A stretch of DNA of 64,000 nt. Origin: Oscillospiraceae bacterium. GTDB taxonomy: Bacteria; Bacillota; Clostridia; Oscillospirales; Oscillospiraceae. The position numbers and the translations under genes are program-made. Positions 24,268-32,639 of the stretch are shown in pieces; positions within the stretch are counted from its first letter, which is position 1; each line of letters begins with the position of its first letter. Under the pieces are notes generated by a model. That model was not told where the DNA came from, did not search any database, and was given only the letters and a program-made list of their open reading frames with translations. The stretch spans positions 1 to 64,000 of the forward strand of contig CACYHB010000006.1 in NCBI GenBank assembly GCA_902774015.1, read 5' to 3'.

Positions 24268-24921
24268 TCAGGCTACCAGATAGACGCGGATGGAGTACTC
24301 GTAGCCGTTGCAGGAGACGGTCAGCTTGACGCCGCCGTTCTTGCGGCCGAGGATCTCGCACTTGCATTCCTTGGTGTCTTCGCTGGGCGTGATCTTAAAC
24401 ACGCTCTCGTCGTCCACGGACCAGGTCAGCTTGGCGTCGGAGAACTCCTCGATGGGGTACACGGTCGCCTTGATGGTCAGCGGATCGTCGCCCTCATGCA
24501 TGGTGAAGTCTTCCAGCTCTTTCTCGTAGTAGAAGATCTTGATCTCCGATACGGTGGGAGTGGGCGTGGGAGGAGGCGTGGGCGGCTCTTCCATGACGTA
24601 GATGGGCGTGCTGGAAGGCGCTTCGGTGGGCGGGTTGGTAATTCTTCCGCCGCTGGCATCCTGCCCGTTGAGGCTGGTGGTGACCATGACGATCACAGCG
24701 AGAATAACGGCCACGACAAGGATCAGGCCGAAGATCATCTGCCACTTGGTATTCGTCTCGGCGCGCTCGTATGAAGCGGTGCCTTTGACAGTGCCGGGGG
24801 TAGCCCCGGGGGTGCGCCCGGACTGGCTGACACGGCGGGTGCCGCAGTTGGGGCAGCGCGTGCGCAGGGCGGAGAAGCTCTCGCCGCAGCGACGGCATTT
24901 CACTTCAGGGATTACGCTCAT
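24268..24921 (-). CDS. Zinc-ribbon, single-pass membrane protein with a bacterial Ig-like C-terminal domain
   Basis: The 217-residue protein starts at MSVIPEVKC after GGAGGAAATGCA. Residues 9-29 form a zinc ribbon with two CxxC pairs (CRRCG and CPNCG) in the cytoplasm. A membrane helix follows at about 62-84 (IFGLILVVAVILAVIVMV). A Thr/Pro-rich linker leads to an extracellular Big_2-like domain with LTWSVDDESVFKI and GVKLTVSCNGYEYSI. Similar zinc-ribbon membrane proteins are common in Clostridia without known function. The role is not assigned. Confidence 0.8.
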   Translation of the reverse strand: MSVIPEVKCRRCGESFSALRTRCPNCGTRRVSQSGRTPGATPGTVKGTASYERAETNTKWQMIFGLILVVAVILAVIVMVTTSLNGQDASGGRITNPPTEAPSSTPIYVMEEPPTPPPTPTPTVSEIKIFYYEKELEDFTMHEGDDPLTIKATVYPIEEFSDAKLTWSVDDESVFKITPSEDTKECKCEILGRKNGGVKLTVSCNGYEYSIRVYLVA

Positions 24922-25086
24922 TGCATTTCCTCCATTCTGTGGGAATAGACGCGGTGCTACGAGCAAATAATACAACTTCTTTGTGTTTTCGTCAAGTGTT
25001 CCCGACCCCCAGAGGACTTGTTTTCCCCTGTTTTTTGGTCGAAATTCCCCACTTTGGCGTCATTTTTGCGACGAAACTAAGAAAGT

Positions 25087-26058
25087 TTAAGATTTATGCT
25101 CCGTGTTTTCCGCTTCCCAGGTGCGCTCGGAGATGATGTAGCGGGGCCGCTGTTTGGTTTCCAGATAGATCTTGCCGACGTATTCGCCGATGATGCCGAG
25201 GCAGATGAGCTGGACGCCGGAAACAAAGCAGACGATGCAGGTCATGCTGGCCCAGCCGGCTACGCTTTTGCCGCAGAGAGCGGTGATCAGCGCCCAGACC
25301 ACGCCGAGAAAGCTCACCAGCGCGACGATGAGGCCGAAGCCGGTGATGAGCTGCAGGGGTTTGACGGAGAGACTGGTAATTCCGTCCACCGCCAGCGCGA
25401 TCATCTTGCGCAGGGGATAGTGGCTCTCGCCGGCCAGCCGCTCTGCCCGGTCGTAGGTGACCGTGGTGCTCTTGAAGCCCACCAGCGGCACCAGACCGCG
25501 CAGGAAGAGGTTGACTTCCCGGAAGTTTGAAAACTCCCTGAGCACCCGGGCGCTGATGAGCCGGTAGTCGGCGTGGTTGTAAACCACCTCGGCCCCCATG
25601 GCGGCGAGGAACTTATAGAAGCTCTGGGCGGTGAAGCGCTTGAAGAAAGTATCGGTCCGACGGCTGGCGCGCACGCCGTAGACCACGTCGCAGCCGTCCA
25701 GATAGGCGTCCACCATTTTGTCCATGGCGTCAATATCGTCCTGTCCGTCGCAGTCGATGGAAATGGTGATGTCGCAGCGGTCCATGGCTTCCATGAGACC
25801 GGCCAGCACCGCGTTCTGATGGCCGCGGTTGCGGCTCTGCGCGATGCCCAGATAGTGGGGATCGGAGGCGGCCAGCCCCCGGATGATCTCCCAGGTGCGG
25901 TCACGGCTGCCGTCGTTGACAAAGAGCACGCGGCTTTCATCGCTGATCTTGCCGAGATCGCGCAGCGTCTGCAGCTTTTCCAGAAAAAGCGGGGCGGTGA
26001 TGGGCAGGACCTCCTGCTCGTTATAGCAGGGGACCACGATGTACAGTATGGGTTTCAT
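25087..26058 (-). CDS. Family 2 glycosyltransferase, GtrB/DPM1-like, with two C-terminal membrane helices
   Basis: The 323-residue protein starts at MKPILYIVVPCYNE after GAGGAGTGCTC; a GTG six bases earlier overlaps that site. It shows GT-A features: VPCYNEQEVL, the donor-binding IDCDGQDD (DxD-like) near residue 95-102, and QSRNRGHQNAVLAGL. Two membrane segments (about 230-255 and 265-290) end the protein. Relatives transfer glucose, phosphoethanolamine or other groups onto polyprenyl phosphate at the inner face of the membrane. The gene overlaps the HAD gene by 4 bp, so the two are co-translated. Substrate unknown. Confidence 0.88.
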   Translation of the reverse strand: MKPILYIVVPCYNEQEVLPITAPLFLEKLQTLRDLGKISDESRVLFVNDGSRDRTWEIIRGLAASDPHYLGIAQSRNRGHQNAVLAGLMEAMDRCDITISIDCDGQDDIDAMDKMVDAYLDGCDVVYGVRASRRTDTFFKRFTAQSFYKFLAAMGAEVVYNHADYRLISARVLREFSNFREVNLFLRGLVPLVGFKSTTVTYDRAERLAGESHYPLRKMIALAVDGITSLSVKPLQLITGFGLIVALVSFLGVVWALITALCGKSVAGWASMTCIVCFVSGVQLICLGIIGEYVGKIYLETKQRPRYIISERTWEAENTEHKS

Positions 26059-26717
26059 GAGCACTCCTCAAGCAAAAAAGCGTTAAGCTCTGCTACGGTT
26101 TTGAAATAGTTTGCGCAGTTTGCGCGCATGAACGCTTCAATGGAAGCAATGTCGTTGGACCAGCCCACGCCTGCAAAGTCCACCCCGCAGGCGGCGGCCA
26201 TGTCGTAGCCGGGCTTCAGGTCGTCGATCATCAGCAGTTCCCCGGGCGAAAGGGCGAAGCGGCGCATGATCTCCTCCAGCGGCCAGCTGTGCGGCTTGCG
26301 GCGCTCGGGCGGCTGCTCCCAGCCGTAGACCGCATCCGGCGCGGGCAGGGCATTTGCGGCATAGTCGCGCAGGATATTGTCGTCAAAGGAGTGGGACACC
26401 ACGCAGACGAGGCCGCCCGCGGCCTTCTGGCGCTCCATGATCTCCCGGATGCCGGGATAGGCGGTGGGGATGTGATCCTTCACGTATTCACGCCAGAATT
26501 TCCATTCCACCTCCAGCAAATCGTCGTCCATGCCGTATTCTCCGCGGCACATGGGCAGGAAGCCGGGGTCGAAGTTTTTGATGAAGTATTCCTCCAGCGT
26601 GCAGGTCCTTCCGGGCATGTACACATTCAGGAAGGCCTGAAAGCTGGGGTGATGGATGGTGGCGGTGCTGTTGACCACGGTGTCGTCATGGTCAAAGACC
26701 AGGCATTTGTATCGCAT
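26055..26717 (-). CDS. HAD-superfamily phosphatase, phosphoglycolate phosphatase-like
   Basis: The 220-residue protein starts at MRYKCLVFDHDDT after GAGGACGCG. The nucleophile Asp9 and acid Asp11 lie in the DxDDT motif; motif II is VVSHS (about 110-114) and motif IV is LMIDDLKPG (about 173-181), so all HAD catalytic motifs are present. A helical cap lies between motif I and II. The gene overlaps the glycosyltransferase, which suggests a linked step in lipid-linked sugar metabolism, but the substrate cannot be read from sequence. Confidence 0.85.
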   Translation of the reverse strand: MRYKCLVFDHDDTVVNSTATIHHPSFQAFLNVYMPGRTCTLEEYFIKNFDPGFLPMCRGEYGMDDDLLEVEWKFWREYVKDHIPTAYPGIREIMERQKAAGGLVCVVSHSFDDNILRDYAANALPAPDAVYGWEQPPERRKPHSWPLEEIMRRFALSPGELLMIDDLKPGYDMAAACGVDFAGVGWSNDIASIEAFMRANCANYFKTVAELNAFLLEECS

Positions 26718-26780
26718 CGCGTCCTCACATACTCTTGGCACTTGGGTTTTGCATAATCAAAGCGCGGCCTTGTTCCGAGG

Positions 26781-27734
26781 TCAATAGAAGGTCGCCACGT
26801 CCTGTGCCGGGGCGGAGCAGGGCTCGGCGCTCACGTACGTGAGCACGGGGCCGCGCTTGCCGTAGGCGCGGTTGAACTTGAAGTTGATCTTCGCCGTCAG
26901 GATGATCCAGGAATCGTCGCGGATCTGATCGGCGTGATCCCACTGGCAGACCAGCGCGGCAAACTGAATGTCCTCCACGCAGCAGGTCATCACATGGCGG
27001 CCCACTACGAAGGTGTGGGGGGGCAGCTTCTGCCGCACCAGAGCGCGGCACTTGAAGCGCACGGTCTTGCCCTCGTACTTCTTGGGCTCCTCGCTCATGT
27101 CGCGGTACCAGAGGGCGTAGTCCTCCTCGCCGATCTCCACGATGGGGGCGTTCAGATCAAAGGGCAGGGGGTCCTGAATATCGTCGTATTCCACCTGTCC
27201 GCCGGGGGACTCGTAGGCAATGTCGGCCCGACGGGAGGCTCCGCGCACGATCTTGTGGAAAGCCATCTTGTCCATGTCGGGGGTGAAGCGGTTGAAGACC
27301 ACCAGTTCGCAGCTCTTGAGCTTGTCGTAGACGAGCTGGCGCATGTTGCTGTTGTAGCTGAGGAAGCTTCCGGCGTCGGCGAACATGAACTCCTGATAGA
27401 CCACCCAGTTCTCCGGCATGGCCTGATACAGCGCATCCAGCATCCACATGCCGTTGTACTCCAGCACCACGCGCTCGCAGCGCGTCTCCGCCGCCAGATG
27501 CATCAGATTCGGCGTGTTGAGCTGGCTCTGGTCCTCGATGACGCGGATGAGCACGCTGGGATCGGCGAACTGGTCGGGGGCGTATTCCTCCTCGCCCTCC
27601 TCGCACACCAGCAGCAGCGTGCGCTCGCCGTTGCAGAAGCGCTTGTCCTCCAGCGTCTCCTGGATGAATTTCGTTTTGCCCGCTTCCAGAAAGCCGGTGA
27701 ACAGATAGACGGGCAGATCCTGATTATTAGCCAA
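26781..27734 (-). CDS. G3E-family (COG0523/CobW-like) GTPase lacking the CxCC metal motif
   Basis: The 317-residue protein has a P-loop GFLEAGKT at residues 14-21 and a CobW C-terminal-like part (RFKCRALVRQKLPPHTFVVG). The usual G3E CxCC metal site after switch I is not present; the matching region reads CEEGEEEY instead, and the Walker B-like EPSG of relatives is replaced by EYNG. It overlaps its G3E neighbour by 8 bp. It may act with the neighbour as an asymmetric pair that supplies metal (Zn, Co or Ni) to a client protein. This partnership is inferred. Confidence 0.82.
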   Translation of the reverse strand: MANNQDLPVYLFTGFLEAGKTKFIQETLEDKRFCNGERTLLLVCEEGEEEYAPDQFADPSVLIRVIEDQSQLNTPNLMHLAAETRCERVVLEYNGMWMLDALYQAMPENWVVYQEFMFADAGSFLSYNSNMRQLVYDKLKSCELVVFNRFTPDMDKMAFHKIVRGASRRADIAYESPGGQVEYDDIQDPLPFDLNAPIVEIGEEDYALWYRDMSEEPKKYEGKTVRFKCRALVRQKLPPHTFVVGRHVMTCCVEDIQFAALVCQWDHADQIRDDSWIILTAKINFKFNRAYGKRGPVLTYVSAEPCSAPAQDVATFY

Positions 27735-28932
27735 TGTTGAACAGCTCCTTCAGCGCGTCCTCATGAATGTGAGAGCCGATGACGCAGAAGCGGCCGGTGA
27801 CGCCGGCGCTGCCGCGGCGGATGTCGGTCTCCTCCGGAACGTAGTCGAAATAGAGCCAGTCGCCGTCACTGGCGTCCACGATGCCCTTGGCGCGCAGGAT
27901 GACGCCGTACTTCTCCTCGTCGCTCAGCGCGGCAAGGATCGTGCGCAGCTCGTCCTCCGAGAACTTCTTCGGCGTCTCCATGCCCCAGCTGGTGAAGATC
28001 TCATCGGCGTGGTGATGGTGGTGATGGTGACCCTCCCCGTCGTGGTGGTGATGGCATTCGCACTCGGGGTCGTCGCACTCGTCCTCGTCGTGGTCGTGGT
28101 GATGATGGTGATGATGCTCGTGCTCCTCATCCCCGTCGTCATGGTGATGGTGGCATTCGCATTCGGGATCGTCGCACTCGTCCTCGTCGTGGTCGTGATG
28201 ATGGTGATGGTGATGCTCGTGCTCCTCATCCTCGTCGTCGTGGTGGTGATGGCATTCGCATTCGGGATCGTCGCACTCGTCCTCGTCATGGCCGTGGTGA
28301 TGATGGTGATGCTCGTGCTCCAGGGCTTCCTTCGCCGCACGCAGGCCGTTTTCGTCCATGACCTCACGGATCTGCTCGCCGGTGAGTTTGTCCCAGGGTG
28401 TGGTGATGAGGCCGGCGTCACTGTTCAGACCCTTGAGCAGTTCCACCGCGGTGAGGGTCTTGGCGTCGTTGACGCTTCCGGTGCGGCTGAGAACGATCAG
28501 ATCGGCGTTCTGCACCTGGTCGTTGAAGAATTCGCCGAAGTTGCGCATATACATTTTGCATTTGCCTGCGTCTACGACGGTGACCTTCGCACCGATCTGC
28601 GCGCCTTCCACACGCTCCACGGCCTTGGCCACGTCGGAGAGCTTGCCAACGCCAGAGGGCTCGATGAGGATGCGGTCCGGGGCGAAGTCGGCCATGACCT
28701 TGGCCAGAGCCTTGGTAAAGTCGCCTACCAGCGTGCAGCAGATGCAGCCGGAATTCATCTCCGTGATCTGCACGCCCGCGTCCTGCAGGAAACCGCCGTC
28801 GATGGCGATCTCGCCGAACTCGTTCTCGATCAGGACCAGCTTTTCGCCCTGATAGCCCTCGGCGATCAGCTTGCGGATCAGCGTGGTCTTGCCTGCGCCG
28901 AGAAAACCGGAAAATATATCAATTCTTGTCAT
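27727..28932 (-). CDS. G3E-family (COG0523/CobW-like) metallochaperone GTPase with triplicated His/Cys repeat
   Basis: The 401-residue protein has the P-loop GFLGAGKTT (residues 9-17), the CxCC metal site at Cys63-Ile-Cys65-Cys66 and EPSGVGKLSDV as Walker B-like motif. Between the GTPase and the CobW C-terminal domain lie three 33-residue repeats rich in His, Asp and Cys (about residues 207-310), with the core DEDECDDPECECHHHH. G3E proteins load or deliver transition metals at the cost of GTP, and the His-rich insert would bind several ions. The gene starts after AAGGAGGCAATACC and has a good promoter at 28964-28992. Metal identity is not visible. Confidence 0.9.
   Translation of the reverse strand: MTRIDIFSGFLGAGKTTLIRKLIAEGYQGEKLVLIENEFGEIAIDGGFLQDAGVQITEMNSGCICCTLVGDFTKALAKVMADFAPDRILIEPSGVGKLSDVAKAVERVEGAQIGAKVTVVDAGKCKMYMRNFGEFFNDQVQNADLIVLSRTGSVNDAKTLTAVELLKGLNSDAGLITTPWDKLTGEQIREVMDENGLRAAKEALEHEHHHHHHGHDEDECDDPECECHHHHDDEDEEHEHHHHHHHDHDEDECDDPECECHHHHDDGDEEHEHHHHHHHDHDEDECDDPECECHHHHDGEGHHHHHHHADEIFTSWGMETPKKFSEDELRTILAALSDEEKYGVILRAKGIVDASDGDWLYFDYVPEETDIRRGSAGVTGRFCVIGSHIHEDALKELFNIG
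28008..28322. repeat. Three tandem 99-bp coding repeats in the G3E GTPase gene
   Basis: The landmark gcattcgca/ttcggg(g/a)tcgtcgc recurs at 28054, 28153 and 28252, exactly 99 bp apart, so each unit adds 33 codons in frame. The second and third copies are closest to each other. Such exact spacing suggests expansion by slippage or unequal exchange. Confidence 0.9.
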
Positions 28933-28963
28933 GGTATTGCCTCCTTTTTATTTCCAAAAACAC

Positions 28964-28992
28964 AGTATAACACTTTTAATATAAAAGCACAA
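28964..28992 (-). promoter_or_regulatory. Sigma-A-type promoter of the two G3E GTPase genes
   Basis: On the minus strand, TTGTGC (28992-28987), a 17-nt spacer and TATACT (28969-28964) precede the start codon at 28932. No Zur-like palindrome was recognised around it. Confidence 0.75.
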
Positions 28993-29050
28993 GCCCCGGC
29001 TGAGCGTCCGGCATTGTCCAAAACACCCGGGGAAAACTGCCGCGCCGCGC

Positions 29051-29079
29051 TTGTCAAAAACGGCGGCGTGTGGTAATAT
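29051..29079 (+). promoter_or_regulatory. Sigma-A-type promoter of the EamA-pyrH genes
   Basis: TTGTCA (29051-29056), a 17-nt spacer and TAATAT (29074-29079) lie 70 bp before the EamA gene start. Confidence 0.65.
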
Positions 29080-29148
29080 GAATCGGTATGGAAAAAGCGA
29101 CAGGAAAATAGCGTGTGTTCTGTCCGGAAAAGCGAGGAAAACCTTCAT

Positions 29149-30060
29149 ATGTGGTTCTGGTTTGCTGTCATTGCGCTGCTTTGTTGGAGCGGCTCGGACC
29201 TGTTTTCAAAAATCGGCTGTCAGGATGCTTCCGATAAGTACAGCCACCTGAAAATGGTCATGGCCGTGGGTCTCGTGATGGGACTGCATGCAGCCTACGA
29301 AGTGTTCTTTCAAGGGGTGGAGATCAGCTGGAGCATCATCCTGACCTATCTGCCCGTATCCATGCTCTATATCCTGTCCATGGCCATCGGTTATCTTGGC
29401 CTGCGTTATATCGAGCTATCGATCTCTTCCCCCATCTGCAACTCCTCCGGCGCCATCGTGGCGGTGCTGACGCTGGCCACCGTGGGCATCGGGGAGGATC
29501 TGCCCCCCGTGGCCCTGGTTGCCGTGGCCCTGGTCTGCATCGGCGTGATCGGGCTGGGCTTCGTGGAAGCCAATGAGGACGAGGAGCTGCGTGCCGCGCG
29601 GCAGGACGCCTCCAACCACCACTACGCCAAGAGCTGGATCGCGCTTGCGATCCCTGTCGTCTACTGCCTGCTGGACGCCCTGGGCACCTTCGCCGACAGC
29701 CGTGTGCTGGAGGTGCTGGACGAGGATTCCGCCAACGTCGCCTATGAGCTCACCTTCCTGATGATGGGCGTTCTCTGCGCCGTCTATGTGCTGGGCGTCA
29801 AGAAGCAGAAGCTCATCGCCGGGCAGGAGGCGCCCAAGTACACCGGCGCCGTGTTCGAGACCATCGGCCAGTTCTTCTACATCTACGCCCTGGCGGACTC
29901 CGAGCATGTGGCCTTCGCCGCGCCCATCATCTCCTCCTATTGCGTGGCCTCCGTCGTCTGGAGCCGCATTTTCCTGAAGGAGAAGCTGAGCTGGAAACAC
30001 TATGCCGCGATCGTCACCGTGATCGCCGGCGTGATCATTCTGGGGATTCTGGATATTTAA
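29149..30060 (+). CDS. EamA/DMT-superfamily transporter
   Basis: The 303-residue protein starts at MWFWFAVIALLCWSGSDLFS after GCGAGGAAAACCTTC; the longer frame has no ribosome site. About ten hydrophobic segments in two EamA halves are visible, with the typical start WSGSDLFSK and the second-half IAPI-like SYCVASVVWSRIFLKEKLSW (just within motif length). A hydrophilic, charged linker near residue 145-165 (EANEDEELRAARQDAS) divides the halves. It sits in the inner membrane as a small-metabolite exporter or importer of unknown substrate. It is 12 bp upstream of pyrH, so the two are likely co-transcribed. Confidence 0.85.
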   Translation: MWFWFAVIALLCWSGSDLFSKIGCQDASDKYSHLKMVMAVGLVMGLHAAYEVFFQGVEISWSIILTYLPVSMLYILSMAIGYLGLRYIELSISSPICNSSGAIVAVLTLATVGIGEDLPPVALVAVALVCIGVIGLGFVEANEDEELRAARQDASNHHYAKSWIALAIPVVYCLLDALGTFADSRVLEVLDEDSANVAYELTFLMMGVLCAVYVLGVKKQKLIAGQEAPKYTGAVFETIGQFFYIYALADSEHVAFAAPIISSYCVASVVWSRIFLKEKLSWKHYAAIVTVIAGVIILGILDI

Positions 30061-30072
30061 GGAGATTGTACC

Positions 30073-30783
30073 ATGAAAGCTGTCTACAAGCGCGTTTTGA
30101 TCAAAATCAGCGGCGAGGCGCTGGCTGCGGAGAAGCATACCGGCTTTGACTTCGACTTTGTCTCCCGCGTCTGCGAGGCGGTGAAGGCCTGCACGGAGAT
30201 GGGCGCCCAGGTGGGTATCGTGATCGGCGGCGGCAACTTCTGGCGCGGCGTCAAGGACGGCGCGGGAAAGGTGGAGCGCGTCAGCGCGGACCGCATGGGT
30301 ATGCTGGCCACGGCCATGAACTGCCTTGCGGTGGCGGACGTGTTCCGTCAGGCGGGCTGCGACGCCCGCGTGATGACCGCCGTGGACATCCAGGGCGTGG
30401 GTGAGCGCTACGATACGCGGAAGGCTGTCGAGTATCTGGAGGCGGGAAGGATCGTGCTCTTCGCCTGCGGCACCGGCTCTCCTTTCTTCTCCACCGACAC
30501 CGCGGCGGTGCTGCGCGCGGCGGAGATCGGGGCAGACGCCATCCTGCTTGCCAAGAACATCGACGGCGTGTACTCCGACGATCCGCGCAAAAACCCGGAA
30601 GCCTTCAAGTTCGACGAGATCTCCTACAACGAGGTGCTGGCCCGCCGGCTCGCCGTCATGGATTCGACGGCCACCAGCCTCGCCATGGACAACGGCATTC
30701 CCGTCGTCGTCTTCGCGCTGGCCGATCCCGAGAACATCGGCCGCGTCCTCTGCGGCGAGAAGCTGGGCACGCTGGTGAAGTGA
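30073..30783 (+). CDS. pyrH: UMP kinase
   Basis: The 236-residue protein has the bacterial hexameric UMP kinase features: KRVLIKISGEAL at the N-terminus, GIVIGGGNFWRG (about residues 47-58), the ADRMGMLATAMNCLA nucleotide motif and the C-terminal D(S/T)TA(T)SLAMDN segment with the conserved Asp. It phosphorylates UMP to UDP with ATP, the pyrimidine entry point for RNA, DNA and cell-wall precursors. The length is normal. It is followed by frr and uppS, a conserved bacterial order, although rpsB and tsf are not upstream here. Confidence 0.96.
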   Translation: MKAVYKRVLIKISGEALAAEKHTGFDFDFVSRVCEAVKACTEMGAQVGIVIGGGNFWRGVKDGAGKVERVSADRMGMLATAMNCLAVADVFRQAGCDARVMTAVDIQGVGERYDTRKAVEYLEAGRIVLFACGTGSPFFSTDTAAVLRAAEIGADAILLAKNIDGVYSDDPRKNPEAFKFDEISYNEVLARRLAVMDSTATSLAMDNGIPVVVFALADPENIGRVLCGEKLGTLVK

Positions 30784-30829
30784 CGCGGCGCTTCCGCGTG
30801 AAACAGAGGACCTGGCAGATAACGCGCAG

Positions 30830-30878
30830 ACCCCTCAGCCCGGCTTTCAGCCGGACAGCTCCCCTTGACAGGGGAGCC
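30830..30878. repeat. Palindromic repeat, half copy of the element at 34478-34607
   Basis: It begins acccctcagcc and ends ggggagcc, containing the hairpins ccggctttcagccgg and gctccccttgacaggggagc. It closely matches the right half of the repeat between dxr and rseP. It lies in the 141-bp gap between pyrH and frr. Confidence 0.7.
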
Positions 30879-30924
30879 TATCAGGAATTCTAATTACTGA
30901 AATAATAACACAGGAGGGAAAAAC

Positions 30925-31476
30925 ATGTCTGACTACAAGCAGTTTGAGGACAAAATGAAAAAGACCTGCGAGGCGCTGAGCGCCACGCTCGCCACCATCC
31001 GTGCCGGCCGCGCCAACGCCGCCGTGCTTGACCAGATCACGGTGGACTACTACGGCGTTCCCACTCCGATCCAGCAGGTGGCCTCCGTTTCCACGCCCGA
31101 TCCCCGTTCCCTGTTCATCCAGCCCTGGGACGGCTCCGTGCTCAAGGGCATCGAGAAGGCCATCCTCGCCTCCGATCTGGGCATCAATCCTCAGAACGAC
31201 GGCAGAGGCATCCGTCTGGTGTTCCCGCCCCTGACCGAGGAGCGCCGCCGCGATCTGGTCAAGCAGACCAAGAAGTACGGTGAGGAGAGCAAGGTCGCCA
31301 TCCGCAACATCCGGCGCGACGCCATCGAGAAGTTCAAGAAGCAGCAGAAGGCCTCCGAAATGACCGAGGACGATTACAAGATCGCCGAGAAGGACATCCA
31401 GAAGCTGACCGACGACTTCATCAAGGAGATCGACAAGATCACCGAGCGCAAGGAAAAAGAGCTGACGGAGATCTGA
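30925..31476 (+). CDS. frr: Ribosome recycling factor
   Basis: The 183-residue protein is of normal length and starts after GGAGGGAAAAAC. It contains the family motifs IRAGRANAAVLDQITVDYYG, DGRGIRLVFPPLTEERR and VAIRNIRRDAIEK, and the C-terminal helix. RRF splits the post-termination ribosome together with EF-G. The stop codon shares one base with the uppS start (TGATG), so translation is coupled. Confidence 0.97.
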   Translation: MSDYKQFEDKMKKTCEALSATLATIRAGRANAAVLDQITVDYYGVPTPIQQVASVSTPDPRSLFIQPWDGSVLKGIEKAILASDLGINPQNDGRGIRLVFPPLTEERRRDLVKQTKKYGEESKVAIRNIRRDAIEKFKKQQKASEMTEDDYKIAEKDIQKLTDDFIKEIDKITERKEKELTEI

Positions 31477-32210
31477 TGGAAAAACGCAATGTGACGGCGG
31501 GGGAGCGGGACGACCGTGTTCCCCGCCATATTGCCATCATCCTGGATGGCAACGGCCGCTGGGCCAAAAAGCGCGGTCTGCCGCGCACGGCCGGTCATGC
31601 CGCCGGCTCGGAGACCTTCCGGAAGATCGCCTACTACTGCCGGGACATCGGTGTGGAATACCTGACGATCTACGCCTTTTCCACCGAAAACTGGAAACGG
31701 CCGGAGGGCGAGGTCAAGACCATCATGCGCCTGCTGGACAAATATCTCCATGAGGCCATCGACACCATGGAGCGCGACGGCATGAAAATGCGTATCTTCG
31801 GTGACGTGTCGGGTCTCTCTCCGGAGCTGCAGGCCCTGGCGGCCAGGACCGATGAGATCGCCGACCGCATCGACGGCTTCCAGGTCAACGTCTGCCTCAA
31901 CTACGGCGGCCGGGACGAGATCGTCCAGGCGGCAAGGCGCTACGCCGCCGACGTGGCGGCAGGCAGGGCGGACGGGGAGCTGAGCGAGGCGCAGTTTGCC
32001 CGCTATCTCTATTCTGCCAACGTGCCCGATCCGGACCTGCTGATCCGTCCGGGCGGAGAGCAGCGGCTCTCCAATTTCCTGCTCTGGCAGTGCGCCTATG
32101 CGGAGTTCTATTTTACCGACGTGCTCTGGCCCGACTTTACGCCGGAGGAACTGGACAAGGCCATTGCCGCGTTCCGCAGCCGCGACCGCCGCTACGGCGG
32201 GGTGAAGTAA
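31476..32210 (+). CDS. uppS: Isoprenyl transferase (undecaprenyl diphosphate synthase)
   Basis: The 244-residue protein has the cis-prenyltransferase start HIAIILDGNGRWAKKRG with catalytic Asp24, the substrate motif LTIYAFSTENWKRP, and the C-terminal DLLIRPGGEQRLSNFLLWQ and YAEFYFTD. It condenses isopentenyl diphosphate units on farnesyl diphosphate to make the C55 carrier for peptidoglycan and other wall glycans. Length is normal. In most bacteria cdsA follows directly, but here a repeat-filled gap does. Confidence 0.96.
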   Translation: MEKRNVTAGERDDRVPRHIAIILDGNGRWAKKRGLPRTAGHAAGSETFRKIAYYCRDIGVEYLTIYAFSTENWKRPEGEVKTIMRLLDKYLHEAIDTMERDGMKMRIFGDVSGLSPELQALAARTDEIADRIDGFQVNVCLNYGGRDEIVQAARRYAADVAAGRADGELSEAQFARYLYSANVPDPDLLIRPGGEQRLSNFLLWQCAYAEFYFTDVLWPDFTPEELDKAIAAFRSRDRRYGGVK

Positions 32211-32229
32211 GCTTAGAATGAGAATATGA

Positions 32230-32272
32230 AGAACCATTTCTCTTTCCTGTTCTCGGAAAGAGAAACGGTTCT
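32230..32272 (+). terminator. Strong hairpin after uppS
   Basis: An 18-bp stem (agaaccatttctctttcc with ggaaagagaaacggttct, one mismatch) around a 7-nt loop. The T-run after it is poor, so it may act as a processing or partial termination site. Confidence 0.6.
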
Positions 32273-32279
32273 TACACTC

Positions 32280-32600
32280 CAAAGAGAAAGGCGACAAGGG
32301 GAAGCTTCCCCTTGACCCCTCGCAGAATTGGGGAGTCTAAGGGGAAAACCGGGGTCGCCGCTAAAGCTGGTACGCGTGGCTGCTGGCCGCGCTTTCCGCT
32401 CCCGCTGTGCTGTACTTCTGACGGGGATCATGCCTCGAACACTCCCGCGGCTCGCCGGTCAATCGGGCAGGCAGCGCTGCGAGCGTAAGCGAAGCCATAC
32501 GCGGATGGCGTGGCGCAGTCTTTCTTTTCGGGCAAGATCCGAAAAGAAAGATAGGGGGGCGCATGACGCAAGCTCCTCCGTTGCAAATAGGTGAGAGTCA
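32280..32600. repeat. Non-coding repeat-like region between uppS and the AlkD-like gene
   Basis: No credible gene is seen in these 320 bp. The region holds an 18-bp perfect palindrome aaggggaagcttcccctt (32296-32313) and an inverted pair tctttcttttcgg / ccgaaaagaaaga (about 32519-32551), resembling dispersed intergenic repeats of related gut Clostridia. It occupies the place where cdsA is usually found. Confidence 0.45.
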
Positions 32601-32639
32601 AGTTATACGTTTTTTGATATTGATTTCAGAGTGACTGCC

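Noticed and set aside
28008..28322. Regularly spaced repeats that might be taken for a CRISPR array
   Set aside because: The units are continuous, in frame and code for a His/Cys-rich protein segment; there are no unique spacers or cas genes.
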